Assembly: GCF_023921225.1 (NCBI RefSeq) | Contig: NZ_CP071528.1 | Coordinates: forward strand, 186,001-250,000 | DNA length: 64,000 nucleotides | Source of the DNA: Legionella lytica | Lineage (GTDB): Bacteria > Pseudomonadota > Gammaproteobacteria > Legionellales > Legionellaceae | Direction: 5' to 3' | In this document: positions 53,464-61,981 of the stretch, one piece after another | How positions within the stretch are numbered: the stretch's first letter is position 1 | How the letters are laid out: each line of letters begins with the position of its first letter | The notes under the pieces: model-generated | Told to the model about the DNA's origin: nothing | The model's input: only the letters and a program-made list of their open reading frames with translations | The model's database searches: none | Position numbers and translations under genes: made by a program

Positions 53464-55449
53464 CTAGGGTTTAAAATTAAGTTCTTTTTCCTCTTGAGTA
53501 TCCTCACAGAGGCGTTTTAATCTTTTAAGGTGAAAAGAATCAGGCTTACCTAAGAACTTTTTATGCCCCCAGATTTCTTCAATCTGCTTAGCGGAGAAAT
53601 GCTTCCATTTCCCCTCAAGATAGAGGGTAACATCAAAACTGAACGTTAACTGCTCATCTTCAGGATGGATTTTTCTGCGCTTACTTGATCTTTTCGCATC
53701 GCCCTGGACTAAAATCGCATCATCAAGAATAGCTTTTCTTCCAGTTCTTTGTTTTTGATTGCGAAGAGAGTCTGGTTGGAAAAAATAGTTTCGGGATTGC
53801 TGCGATTGGGTAATGTGTAAATCATACTTACCTTCTATCGAACCTCCCACACCAAGGTTGTTTTTAGCTCTCGGCTTAACTACTTTTTCACTAGGCTGGG
53901 CTTTTTCTCCACGCGAAAATAATAATACTATCTTGGCAGCTTCGGTTCCTTGTTGAAGTTCTTTAAGCGCTCGTTGGCAAATTTGACTCGCTAAATTCTT
54001 GCAATCTTTTGAATATTGTTCAGCGCTTCTGGTATCCTCTCGGTCTAAATCAACCTCTGTAGCTGGGAACGCTCTTTTTTTCTTCGCTTTATGCACAGCC
54101 TTATTTAAACCGAATGTTCTTTCCTCTACTTCTTCTTGCATCGTATCAAAATCTATCGCATATTCCCCACCTAAGGTAGCCATTTTTGACCGATGATGTT
54201 CAACAATCCGAGTCACTTCGTCTTTAAACCATTTCTGCCTAACATTTCTTAGCTGATTGATCATCATAGGATTAGAGGGCTCTTCCCTAATGTCTAATTC
54301 GACCAAGTGTTTTGCTCTAGCCCCAAATCGTGTTATTTCAGTTTCTTTTATTTCGTGCTCAAGCTGTACTTCACTCTCTGCCTCGATGTTTTCTTGGGTG
54401 TTATTTTTATCAAGTGAAGGCAATTGCTCCCTATAATCAGGTTTTCTCGTCCTATGCTCCTGGTCCTCAGAAATTATGTTATTTGAATCATTTCCCATCT
54501 CAGAAAATGCGCTAGAAATTGCGGTATGAGACATCGTGATCAACGACCCTAAACGATCATCTATTCCTGCACGATTGTGGCCGCTAGAAGTAGTGGTTGA
54601 AGTTGAAGAGAGCAAAAGAAATGAAAAGAGTTCTTCGGTTTGATTTTCTACAAGATTAAATGCACCTGTGTTATTCTCTTCATCCAAAATGACGCTTAGG
54701 TGTTCAGCTCTTTCGAAGGCTAGGAAATGAGCATTTAAGCGTCTCTTTAAATAGATGATGCAACGTTCAGTAACACTCCTAAGTTGTTGCAGCAAGCCCT
54801 CTAACTCTGCCTCAACACATTTATGCGTAGAAGCAGAAGCCCCTTTAAAAAGCTTTTCTACTAATATGTCATAAATTTTTTCTTCTGAATAATTTTTATT
54901 TATCCACTGATCTACCCACTCGAGAAGCTTCACAGGCTCATTTATTTGAGGGCTATGAGCGATCCACGATTCTAATTCACATTTTACTTTACTGGTTTCA
55001 AAGCGGACACCTGCATGTAATTTGTCTTTAGCATCAATCAGGGAAAGATATTGAGTTTGACGTTGAATAGTCAGCTGCCCTGACCCAATTCTACTGTTAA
55101 TTGGCAAGAACGGCTCTCCATTCTGGGAAATTTGCCCATCTAACCATCGCTGAACCTGTAAACTAAAGGTTTTACTTGGACTAGGCGATTGTCGATAAGA
55201 GTGGTACATCTCAACAGGAATCCTTTCACCACAAACGATCACATATCTGCTTAGCCCTATATCAGGATAATCGGATGTTCCTTTATTTAATTTTTCCAAA
55301 AAAGATTCAGCCTCAACATCACTCAAGCCATTAGGAAATACAACTACCACTTCACTATTAGAAGGAATTGAATATCCCCCACTTGATGTAACTAATCGAG
55401 TGGGGCTATCAGCAGCTTCTCTGCGGTAAATATACGTTTTTATGCCCAT
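53464..55449 (-). CDS. Hypothetical effector-like protein (661 aa)
   Basis: No family recognised. The N-terminal about 150 residues are beta-rich (TYIYRREAADSPTRLVTSSG, RYVIVCGERIPVEMYH). The middle (about 170-360) is helical with a Ser-rich patch, the part from about 390 to 520 is highly charged and helical, and the last 120 residues are basic then acidic. The end (LCEDTQEEKELNFKP) is a Glu-rich E-block as in many Dot/Icm substrates. There is no signal peptide or membrane segment. Downstream member of a two-gene operon, starting 16 nt after the 318-aa gene. Translocation is an inference. Confidence 0.78.
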   Translation of the reverse strand: MGIKTYIYRREAADSPTRLVTSSGGYSIPSNSEVVVVFPNGLSDVEAESFLEKLNKGTSDYPDIGLSRYVIVCGERIPVEMYHSYRQSPSPSKTFSLQVQRWLDGQISQNGEPFLPINSRIGSGQLTIQRQTQYLSLIDAKDKLHAGVRFETSKVKCELESWIAHSPQINEPVKLLEWVDQWINKNYSEEKIYDILVEKLFKGASASTHKCVEAELEGLLQQLRSVTERCIIYLKRRLNAHFLAFERAEHLSVILDEENNTGAFNLVENQTEELFSFLLLSSTSTTTSSGHNRAGIDDRLGSLITMSHTAISSAFSEMGNDSNNIISEDQEHRTRKPDYREQLPSLDKNNTQENIEAESEVQLEHEIKETEITRFGARAKHLVELDIREEPSNPMMINQLRNVRQKWFKDEVTRIVEHHRSKMATLGGEYAIDFDTMQEEVEERTFGLNKAVHKAKKKRAFPATEVDLDREDTRSAEQYSKDCKNLASQICQRALKELQQGTEAAKIVLLFSRGEKAQPSEKVVKPRAKNNLGVGGSIEGKYDLHITQSQQSRNYFFQPDSLRNQKQRTGRKAILDDAILVQGDAKRSSKRRKIHPEDEQLTFSFDVTLYLEGKWKHFSAKQIEEIWGHKKFLGKPDSFHLKRLKRLCEDTQEEKELNFKP

Positions 55450-55465
55450 TAAACACCTCTATAAT

Positions 55466-56422
55466 TTACAGAATCGTATGTTGATTTAATGACTCTTCAT
55501 CTTCAGGGGGATTTGTAGAAACCAGGGTAGTATCTGGTTTAAAGATGCTATTGTTAGATAATGTGCCCCTTATATTTAATGGAGCCAAGTGCTTGAGGTT
55601 AAAATTAGCAATCGTTTTTTCTAATTTGTCTTGTTGTTCTTTTAATTTTTGTAATTGCTCTTGAGCATCACTACTTTGTTGCTCAAATAAAGCTATAGTT
55701 CTTCTAGCTGTTTTGACATCCCTCTCTAAATTAGAGATAGGTTCTTTTAAGGAAGAAAGCTGCGCATATAATTCCTCCAGTTTATCAGTATAAAAGCTAT
55801 TCCCGGACTCAAAAAATTTCACTTCTAATAAGGCAGCAACAGCTAGCATTACAGGGACTGCTATTAAACCGGCAATTGATGACAGAAATCCTATGGGAAC
55901 AATCGGTAGTAACGTAAAAACCAACACTACAAATTGGAATACTTCATATTTATTTCGTTCAGCTTTTAAGTCTGCACAATTTTTTTCAATTTCTTTGATA
56001 CTGGATTCATTACTTCTTTTGAGCATTTCAAGTCTAGCAGTTTTAAGGTCCAATTTCTCACTCCATTTTTGTTTCTCTTCAGGATAGGAATCAGATATTT
56101 GAGTTTTCTCTTCTATTGCTATTCTAAGCTCATGTAACTTAAATAGGTTACGAATATACGCTCTAAAAAAAGGATTTAAATTATTCTTTCCTACTTCCTC
56201 TATTAATGCACTTTCAAATGCTCTAATTTGACCTAATGTACATTCACTCAATAATCGTACTTCTCCATCTTCCGATAATTGAATATTTGCCAGAAAGTGT
56301 TCAGTAGAAATCATTTGATATAATTCAACTATATTGTCTTGATTACAAAGGTCAAAGACGGGCTTCGTTCTATAAAGATATTGAATGTGCTTTGGCATGT
56401 TACACCTAAATATAATTAGCAA
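55466..56422 (-). CDS. Coiled-coil membrane protein, effector-like (318 aa)
   Basis: No family recognised. Residues about 100-160 and 205-265 are long coiled coils (LDLKTARLEMLKRSNESSIK; SSLKEPISNLERDVKTARRT). Between them is a hydrophobic hairpin (about 167-205: FVVLVFTLLPIVPIGFLSSI then AGLIAVPVMLAVAALLE). Two helices separated by a tight turn, with both coiled coils on the same side of the membrane, recall bacterial effectors that mimic SNAREs or membrane tethers. The C-terminus has PPEDEESLNQHTIL, an E-block. The ORF starts at 56422; the internal ATG at 56398 (MPKHIQYLYR) is the better start, since upstream there is no clear ribosome-binding site. First gene of the operon. Confidence 0.8.
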   Translation of the reverse strand: MLIIFRCNMPKHIQYLYRTKPVFDLCNQDNIVELYQMISTEHFLANIQLSEDGEVRLLSECTLGQIRAFESALIEEVGKNNLNPFFRAYIRNLFKLHELRIAIEEKTQISDSYPEEKQKWSEKLDLKTARLEMLKRSNESSIKEIEKNCADLKAERNKYEVFQFVVLVFTLLPIVPIGFLSSIAGLIAVPVMLAVAALLEVKFFESGNSFYTDKLEELYAQLSSLKEPISNLERDVKTARRTIALFEQQSSDAQEQLQKLKEQQDKLEKTIANFNLKHLAPLNIRGTLSNNSIFKPDTTLVSTNPPEDEESLNQHTIL

Positions 56423-56716
56423 TGCTCATAATAATACCAGTCTGTTTATCTAATACAAAACTCTCGTTAAACACATTTAAAAGAGAAAATACCAACTAAC
56501 CAATTGATTTTTAATTTAAATTAAATAAAAATCTCTTAAATTTCCAATTAGGAAAGATCTATTTTCCAAAATACACACCCTAAGTGACGAACACACCAGA
56601 TAGTATCCTTAAATTAGTTCAAGCCCGGATTGAACTGCCGCAAGAAAAGAAAATGTTTTGAATTAATGGAAGTTTTTTTTGATTCGCTTTTATCGGATAA
56701 AAATGTCTTTATACAA

Positions 56717-56735
56717 AACCCACCATTGGTGGGTT
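56717..56735 (-). terminator. Terminator of the LysR-type regulator gene
   Basis: Perfect 8-bp stem (AACCCACC with GGTGGGTT, 3-nt loop). Read on the minus strand it is followed by TTTTGTAT and lies about 65 nt after the stop at 56800. Confidence 0.75.
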
Positions 56736-56799
56736 AAATAGAACGATTGAAACTTAGCCTTAGATAATTAGCGAGGTAAATCGGTTAGATAAGCACTGG

Positions 56800-57693
56800 C
56801 TAATCAAGTTCAATTATGCCATCCCTAACTATTTCCTCACATAAATACTGCAAGAATAAATCAATGTACTCATTATTTCTTTTATGCTTTTTGTAAATTG
56901 CATAAAGCATAATTTCAGGAGATTTGTTATTGGGTAATACTGGCAATAACTTACCTGCCTGAACTTCTTCTCGCACTGAAAAATAAGGTACCCAAATCAA
57001 ACCAAGCCCATTTAAAGCCACTTCCTTTAAAACCTCAGCATTGTTGCTTTTAAAATTTCCCGATACATGAATAATTTGTGAGTTTAGTATCCACTTATTT
57101 TGTAACCCATAGATGGTATTAATTAAACAATTGTGATTGATTAATTCTTCTGGGGTAGCTGGATAGCCATGGGTCTCCAAATATTCTGGAGAAGCATAAA
57201 TATCTCTCTGCACAGAAAATAATTTTTTACAAATCATATTAGGTTGCCGAATTACATCGAAGGTTATAGCCAAATCAAAGTCATATTCATACATATCAAC
57301 AATATTTGAACCAATATGAAGCTCGATTGCAATTCCAGAATTAGCTTCCATAAACTGGGTTGTTAAATTTGTTAAATAAAGGACAGCGGGGCTCACAGTT
57401 AAACACAATTTTAAAGTAACTAAACCCATTGGAAGATCTTGAAGAGCTATTTCTTTGATTTCTTTTAATTCATCAAATAAATTCCCTACCTTCTCATAGA
57501 GCATTTGTCCTTTATCAGTTAATATTATTTGCTTCGTGGAACGAATAAATAATTTGGTTTTTAACTCCGATTCTAAATTAGTAATTTGCTTACTTATCTT
57601 GGAAGAAGAAATAGATAGTCTTTTGGCAGCAGCGGCAAAACTACTACATTCAACCACAGTAGTAAAACTTTTTAAGCATTGTAAAATATCCAT
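56800..57693 (-). CDS. LysR-family transcriptional regulator
   Basis: 297 aa. N-terminal winged HTH (LKSFTTVVECSSFAAAAKRL with SISSSKISKQITNLESELKT, residues about 6-45) and a type-2 periplasmic-binding-like effector domain (about 90-290; LVTLKLCLTVSPAVLYL, YDFDLAITF, LNGLGLIWVPYF). The length is standard. Targets are unknown, as both neighbouring genes are unrelated or decayed. It does not have a divergent partner gene: the upstream region holds only a transposon-type 38-bp repeat and a pseudogene on the same strand. Confidence 0.93.
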   Translation of the reverse strand: MDILQCLKSFTTVVECSSFAAAAKRLSISSSKISKQITNLESELKTKLFIRSTKQIILTDKGQMLYEKVGNLFDELKEIKEIALQDLPMGLVTLKLCLTVSPAVLYLTNLTTQFMEANSGIAIELHIGSNIVDMYEYDFDLAITFDVIRQPNMICKKLFSVQRDIYASPEYLETHGYPATPEELINHNCLINTIYGLQNKWILNSQIIHVSGNFKSNNAEVLKEVALNGLGLIWVPYFSVREEVQAGKLLPVLPNNKSPEIMLYAIYKKHKRNNEYIDLFLQYLCEEIVRDGIIELD

Positions 57694-57741
57694 TAGTCTC
57701 GTTCATTTAATGTAGGATCAATTAAATTTTACACCATCCTT

Positions 57742-57779
57742 GGCCTTACGCTTCGAAACTTGCGCTGTAATGCAAAATC
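57742..57779. repeat. Isolated 38-bp Tn3-type inverted-repeat copy
   Basis: Matches 15636-15673 at 33 of 38 positions, in the same orientation on the plus strand (GGCCTTACGC..., ACTTGCGCTG). No inverted partner is visible within several hundred bases, so this is a solo end left by deletion of an element. It lies 49 bp upstream of the LysR start. Confidence 0.75.
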
Positions 57780-57854
57780 TCAGGGTAATTTTATCGCTCA
57801 TCCAATTAATTTGATCCAATTATGCGCACTTATCAGGCATAATGACCATCCCCT

Positions 57855-58195
57855 TTAGGAATTATTTAATTCAGTATCATTCCCAATAAGGGCTGAGAAT
57901 TTCTCGTTACTAAATTTCAAACTATGAAGTACGCTAAGCCTTTTTAATATTTGAATATTTTCTGAGTCAGCATTTATAAATGAATCTAGCAAATTACTCG
58001 TATAATCAGTAGTCGCTTCATGAATGTTTTCCTTCTTTTTCCTTCAGACTAGGCGAATGTGATTGAGTTGTTCTAATAAAGCATAATTTTGCTAACGGCG
58101 GATTCTCCTAGACCAAAACAATCTGTTTTTGTAAGAGCACTGGAATTTTTAACATTCCCATAAGCAATTGGGGTCACTTCACTATTTCTAAGAGA
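57855..58195 (-). pseudogene. Decayed protein gene of unknown family
   Basis: On the minus strand, fragments in two frames read NSEVTPIAYGNVKNSSALTK, TDCFGLGESAVSK, then after a frameshift near 58090 QNYALLEQLNHIRLV, a TGA, KKKENIHEATTDYTSNLL, DSFINADSENIQILKRLSVL and FSALIGNDTELNNS, ending at a TAA at 57857-57855. Amino-acid composition and conserved-looking helical phrases indicate a former gene, with at least one frameshift and one nonsense codon and no start. Family not identified. Confidence 0.6.
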
Positions 58196-58366
58196 TTAGT
58201 ATAAATTATAACGGTCTTTCGTTTTTGCAACGGAACTGATATGTCTTAATAAGGGGGCCCTCATTGGAAAGAAAAGTTAGCAGGAATTATACTTCGTTAA
58301 AACTCAGTTCTGATCAATTGCTTGAAGTTGCAGCAATGACGACCTTTTTTATTTAATTTTAATAAA

Positions 58367-59464
58367 TTACATACATCGCATAGAGCTGTAATTCTCGTGA
58401 TCTTCTGAGGAAGGCTCTAATGTTTCATCCTTTATTTTTGTATTTAATGAACTACCAATCGTGTGAGTAACCATATATTCACCGACTCCGCTTGCTACAC
58501 TAATACCTAGTCCAGTATCCAGACTACATATATGTTCCTTTGTCGTTGCGGCGATACGATGGCCATGAGTAAATGTAATAGACTCCCCAGATTTCAATTG
58601 AGGGGCGCGTTTTAGTTCATGGAGGTCATTATTCCAGAGCGCATCAAATAAGGCCGTTCCCGCACAAGTGATATAACGATTCCGATTATTAGATAATTCC
58701 TTTTGAAATTTTAGATTAATCCGCTCAATTGTTTCTGCTACCTCTTTTCTATTTTCAATTTTAGATGGAAGCTCGAACTCATTAGCAACATTTGCAAGAT
58801 AATCTAGATCTACCGGGGCATGACTGTAAAATGATATATTCTTTTTTTCATGATTTAATGTATAAGAAAAAACTTTCAAGGAAGATTTATAAACTCTATT
58901 AAAAAGGTCTATTATTTCATCCTTGGGAATAAGTCCTTTTTCTATTAGGGCATTCGTATTGATCATTGATTGCATTAACTCTAATGAACCAATAGCAAAG
59001 TCAGCCTCTTCAAAATCAATTTCTTCCTCTTCTTTCAGAAGTTCTATATATGTAATGAAATCACTAGCGTGATTTGAAAAAATTATTTCAAATGGTACGT
59101 GCTCTTGGTGTAATTTGTCCAATATCCATAGAGTGTAATGATCCCCCATTCCTCTATCTGCGCAATCATCCCCAAGTAATCGAATATTAATATTTTTATT
59201 AAAAATGATCATACGGTTACGAATAATACTCGCAAAAGTATTCAAATCTTCTTTTGTCAATTTATTAACGTCCGTTTTATATATTTCAATAAGACGAACA
59301 TAGTCTTCTTTAGATAGTTTAGCTATTTTTTCTTTCATCAAAAAGAAAATTAGTTTAATTGCATTACCATGCAAATCTCCTAACGTGACGTATAAATCTT
59401 CTTCATAGTCCACATCAGGGTATTGATAAATATCTACGTTGCCTTTAACAATTGTATTGTTCAT
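58367..59464 (-). CDS. Calcineurin-like phosphatase, WipA/WipB-type effector candidate
   Basis: 365 aa with the PPP/metallophosphatase signature: GDLHGN (residues 29-34), GDDCADRG (98-105, a variant of GDxVDRG), SNHASDF (130-136, a variant of GNHE), YSHAPVD (His about 215) and THGHR (His about 312). The two-metal centre appears complete. The relaxed GD(D)xxDRG and SNH motifs and size resemble the Legionella Dot/Icm phosphatases WipA/WipB, which act on host phosphoproteins. C-terminal LEPSSEDHENYSSM fits an E-block. Its start is 397 bp from that of the divergent Fic gene. The substrate cannot be predicted. Confidence 0.85.
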   Translation of the reverse strand: MNNTIVKGNVDIYQYPDVDYEEDLYVTLGDLHGNAIKLIFFLMKEKIAKLSKEDYVRLIEIYKTDVNKLTKEDLNTFASIIRNRMIIFNKNINIRLLGDDCADRGMGDHYTLWILDKLHQEHVPFEIIFSNHASDFITYIELLKEEEEIDFEEADFAIGSLELMQSMINTNALIEKGLIPKDEIIDLFNRVYKSSLKVFSYTLNHEKKNISFYSHAPVDLDYLANVANEFELPSKIENRKEVAETIERINLKFQKELSNNRNRYITCAGTALFDALWNNDLHELKRAPQLKSGESITFTHGHRIAATTKEHICSLDTGLGISVASGVGEYMVTHTIGSSLNTKIKDETLEPSSEDHENYSSMRCM

Positions 59465-59861
59465 TTTTCGTTTCTTCTGAATCTATGCAGCTTTAATTGT
59501 TTTTTATAAAAAAAGAATCTAGCAACCCAGATCCTATTCTAATGGGTGAAAGCACCTATTTTTAGAATCAAGTATAGCTTTCATAGTACATCATGGTTGA
59601 ATTTTAGTCAAAAATAAACATCTTTATAAACTGATATTCGCCCAGATGAATGAGCTTATAAGTAGCAAAAAACGTTCAGTTTCTAATTAGCAATCAAAAA
59701 CTAATTAATACAATTTGTGAATTTAAATTTATCTCTACAACAAGAATTTTAGCTGCAATTCTTTACAGGTCGTGGAAAAAACAACCCAATGGGTTTATAT
59801 TTCAATCAAATGAGCTTTTATTAATTAGTATTCTTTACTCAATTTAGCTAAGGCATCAAAT
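59465..59861. other. Divergent intergenic region between phosphatase and Fic genes
   Basis: About 400 AT-rich bases contain both promoters. A partial inverted repeat (GATTCTAGCAACCC near 59515 against GGGTG...AGAATC near 59543-59561) lies near the phosphatase start. No ORF or RNA gene is evident. Confidence 0.45.
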
Positions 59862-61862
59862 ATGACCCCTCAATTTATCCAACATAAATTACGGCTTGGA
59901 AATTTGGAAAATGGCTTAACATATCTTAGAAATATCCCAACAGAACAACTGTATCGCTTGTATGTAGATGGGTCTAAATTAAACGAAGAACAAGGACCTA
60001 TGGCATATGACAAGCGCAGAGAATATCATGATGAAGTAATCCGTAATGAAAATGAGATACTGAAAGCGTTACAAAGTTTACTTGCCCCCATTCAACATGG
60101 AATCGGCCAGAGAGAAAAAGCATTGGAAATTCCTAACGAATTACTTAAAAAAATCCATTTTCGGCTCATCCATAAAAATGATGCTCATTATGATTTAATG
60201 TGTGCAGGGTGTATGGAGGGAGCCTCAGGATTTAATATAAGCAGACAGAATCTTTCTAAAGATGGCTTAAGACAATTGTTACAGCGAAGTGCTGACCCTC
60301 TGGAAACCGCTTATCGTTATAGTTTAGATTTAGACTCACGAACGCTATACATTAATGATAAAAATGAATGCCTTAATCAATCTTATACCGCAGAACAGCA
60401 ACACACATTTTACACGCTCATTTATGAAAAAGATGGTTATTTCCAAACCTCTAATAGTGATGATGATGATGAAAATGATTACGAGCACATAATCGAAGAG
60501 TATACAAAAAATTTTATTAAACGGTTTGAAGTAGTTAGGAATGAAGGCAATGTAGACGAAGTGATTCGCACCATAGTGGATTATATTCAACGCTGTGAAC
60601 AGCTCCATCCTTTCCCTGATGGAAATAGCCGTACATTTGTTAATACCCTGATGTGCTACTGCCTCATGCAAGCCGGACTACCTCCTGTCATTTTTGATAA
60701 GCCTGCGGTAGTTGATGGCCATTCGATAGATGAGATAACAGCAATTGTTAAAGAAGGGTGCATTAATACTCTAAGATTAATTGATGGAGAGGATGGATTT
60801 CATGGTTTCAGTCACAAAGAAATGATGGAATTAAAGAAGGAGGATCCTCATTTAAAAAATATCATTATGCAAAGCTATGATATAAAAGCCAGTTTAGATG
60901 AACTCTTAGAGCCAATATTAGGGAAAAACACTCTGCCAGTACATGAAGAACGCGTCGTGGAAATAGATCAATATAAACGAGAAGCATTAGTCCAAGAGAT
61001 TCGCTCCTTATCCACGATATTAGTTACCGCTTCAGCTCTTTCTTTAACTGGAGAAGAAAGTACGATGGCTGAAAAGATAAGAAGTGAAACCACCGATTTA
61101 GAGAGTGCAAGCATAGCTGACTTATTTGAGAAAAAAATGTCTTTATATGCAGCTCTTGATGCAGTTATTAAAAAATGTATGGATCAGGTTAAGATGAGTT
61201 TGCAAGATTCCTCCATGCAGATAGACCCAAAAAATGACTTAGAAAGCTGTTTATGTTACTTGCAATATATTAAATTTTCATGTGAAGATCGGCTCTTACT
61301 AGGCAAACACCATCATGCAGAAGAGAAATATTTTACTGATCTCACAAAGCATATAGAAGATGTAATCCCGAAGTTGAAGCAAGTTATCACTGAGTCAGAA
61401 TGCCACAAAATTCGCATGCGATTAAAAAAACTAACAGATACTTATCTTAATGAGCTAAACCCTCAATGTAAAAATTATAATTTAGTCAATGAATTAAAGA
61501 ATACATTAGAGGGTAAAGATGATAGTGCTTTTAATTGTATTGATAAATTTTATCAAAAATTGAATGAAAAGGATAACCTGCAATCTCTGAAAAGTGATAA
61601 GACTCGAAGTTCAGCTCAATTCATTTTGGGGATTTCTATAATTGCTACAACTATAATCACTGGTATTTTTCCTGGGATTCTGGTTATGTGGGCAACAAAA
61701 AAATGGCCTACGGAACTATTTGTTACCCATGCAGCTACTTTTGTAAAAAAAGTTGACATGGAGTTTGGCTTCTTTAAGTCGTCTCATGAGCCTAAGAATT
61801 CTGAAGAAAACCTGCAGGAAAAAGAAAACACATCAGACCTTGCCCCAAAAAGGCATGTATAA
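59862..61862 (+). CDS. Fic-domain protein (putative AMPylator), membrane-anchored effector candidate
   Basis: 666 aa. The Fic active-site motif HPFPDGNSRTFVN starts at His249, with the preceding helix VDYIQRCEQL and a flap-like stretch upstream. The His and the DGN/SR residues needed for transfer of AMP (or another nucleotide moiety) are intact. No obvious (S/T)xxxE(G/N) inhibitory motif precedes it. The C-terminal half is helical, a single hydrophobic hairpin (about 585-612: FILGISIIATTIITGIFPGI then LVMWA) suggests membrane insertion, and the end NSEENLQEKENTSD is E-rich. Together this fits a translocated effector that acts at a host membrane. The gene is divergent from the WipA/B-like phosphatase gene. 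Confidence 0.88.
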   Translation: MTPQFIQHKLRLGNLENGLTYLRNIPTEQLYRLYVDGSKLNEEQGPMAYDKRREYHDEVIRNENEILKALQSLLAPIQHGIGQREKALEIPNELLKKIHFRLIHKNDAHYDLMCAGCMEGASGFNISRQNLSKDGLRQLLQRSADPLETAYRYSLDLDSRTLYINDKNECLNQSYTAEQQHTFYTLIYEKDGYFQTSNSDDDDENDYEHIIEEYTKNFIKRFEVVRNEGNVDEVIRTIVDYIQRCEQLHPFPDGNSRTFVNTLMCYCLMQAGLPPVIFDKPAVVDGHSIDEITAIVKEGCINTLRLIDGEDGFHGFSHKEMMELKKEDPHLKNIIMQSYDIKASLDELLEPILGKNTLPVHEERVVEIDQYKREALVQEIRSLSTILVTASALSLTGEESTMAEKIRSETTDLESASIADLFEKKMSLYAALDAVIKKCMDQVKMSLQDSSMQIDPKNDLESCLCYLQYIKFSCEDRLLLGKHHHAEEKYFTDLTKHIEDVIPKLKQVITESECHKIRMRLKKLTDTYLNELNPQCKNYNLVNELKNTLEGKDDSAFNCIDKFYQKLNEKDNLQSLKSDKTRSSAQFILGISIIATTIITGIFPGILVMWATKKWPTELFVTHAATFVKKVDMEFGFFKSSHEPKNSEENLQEKENTSDLAPKRHV

Positions 61863-61981
61863 CTCATTAAAAATACTTCCGTTGTAAAAAAGATTAAATT
61901 GATAAAACCATAAGATTTGGGACAGCTCTCATACATTATATACATTTGCTTAAGCGTCCAGCGGTCTAAACAGCTATTAGG

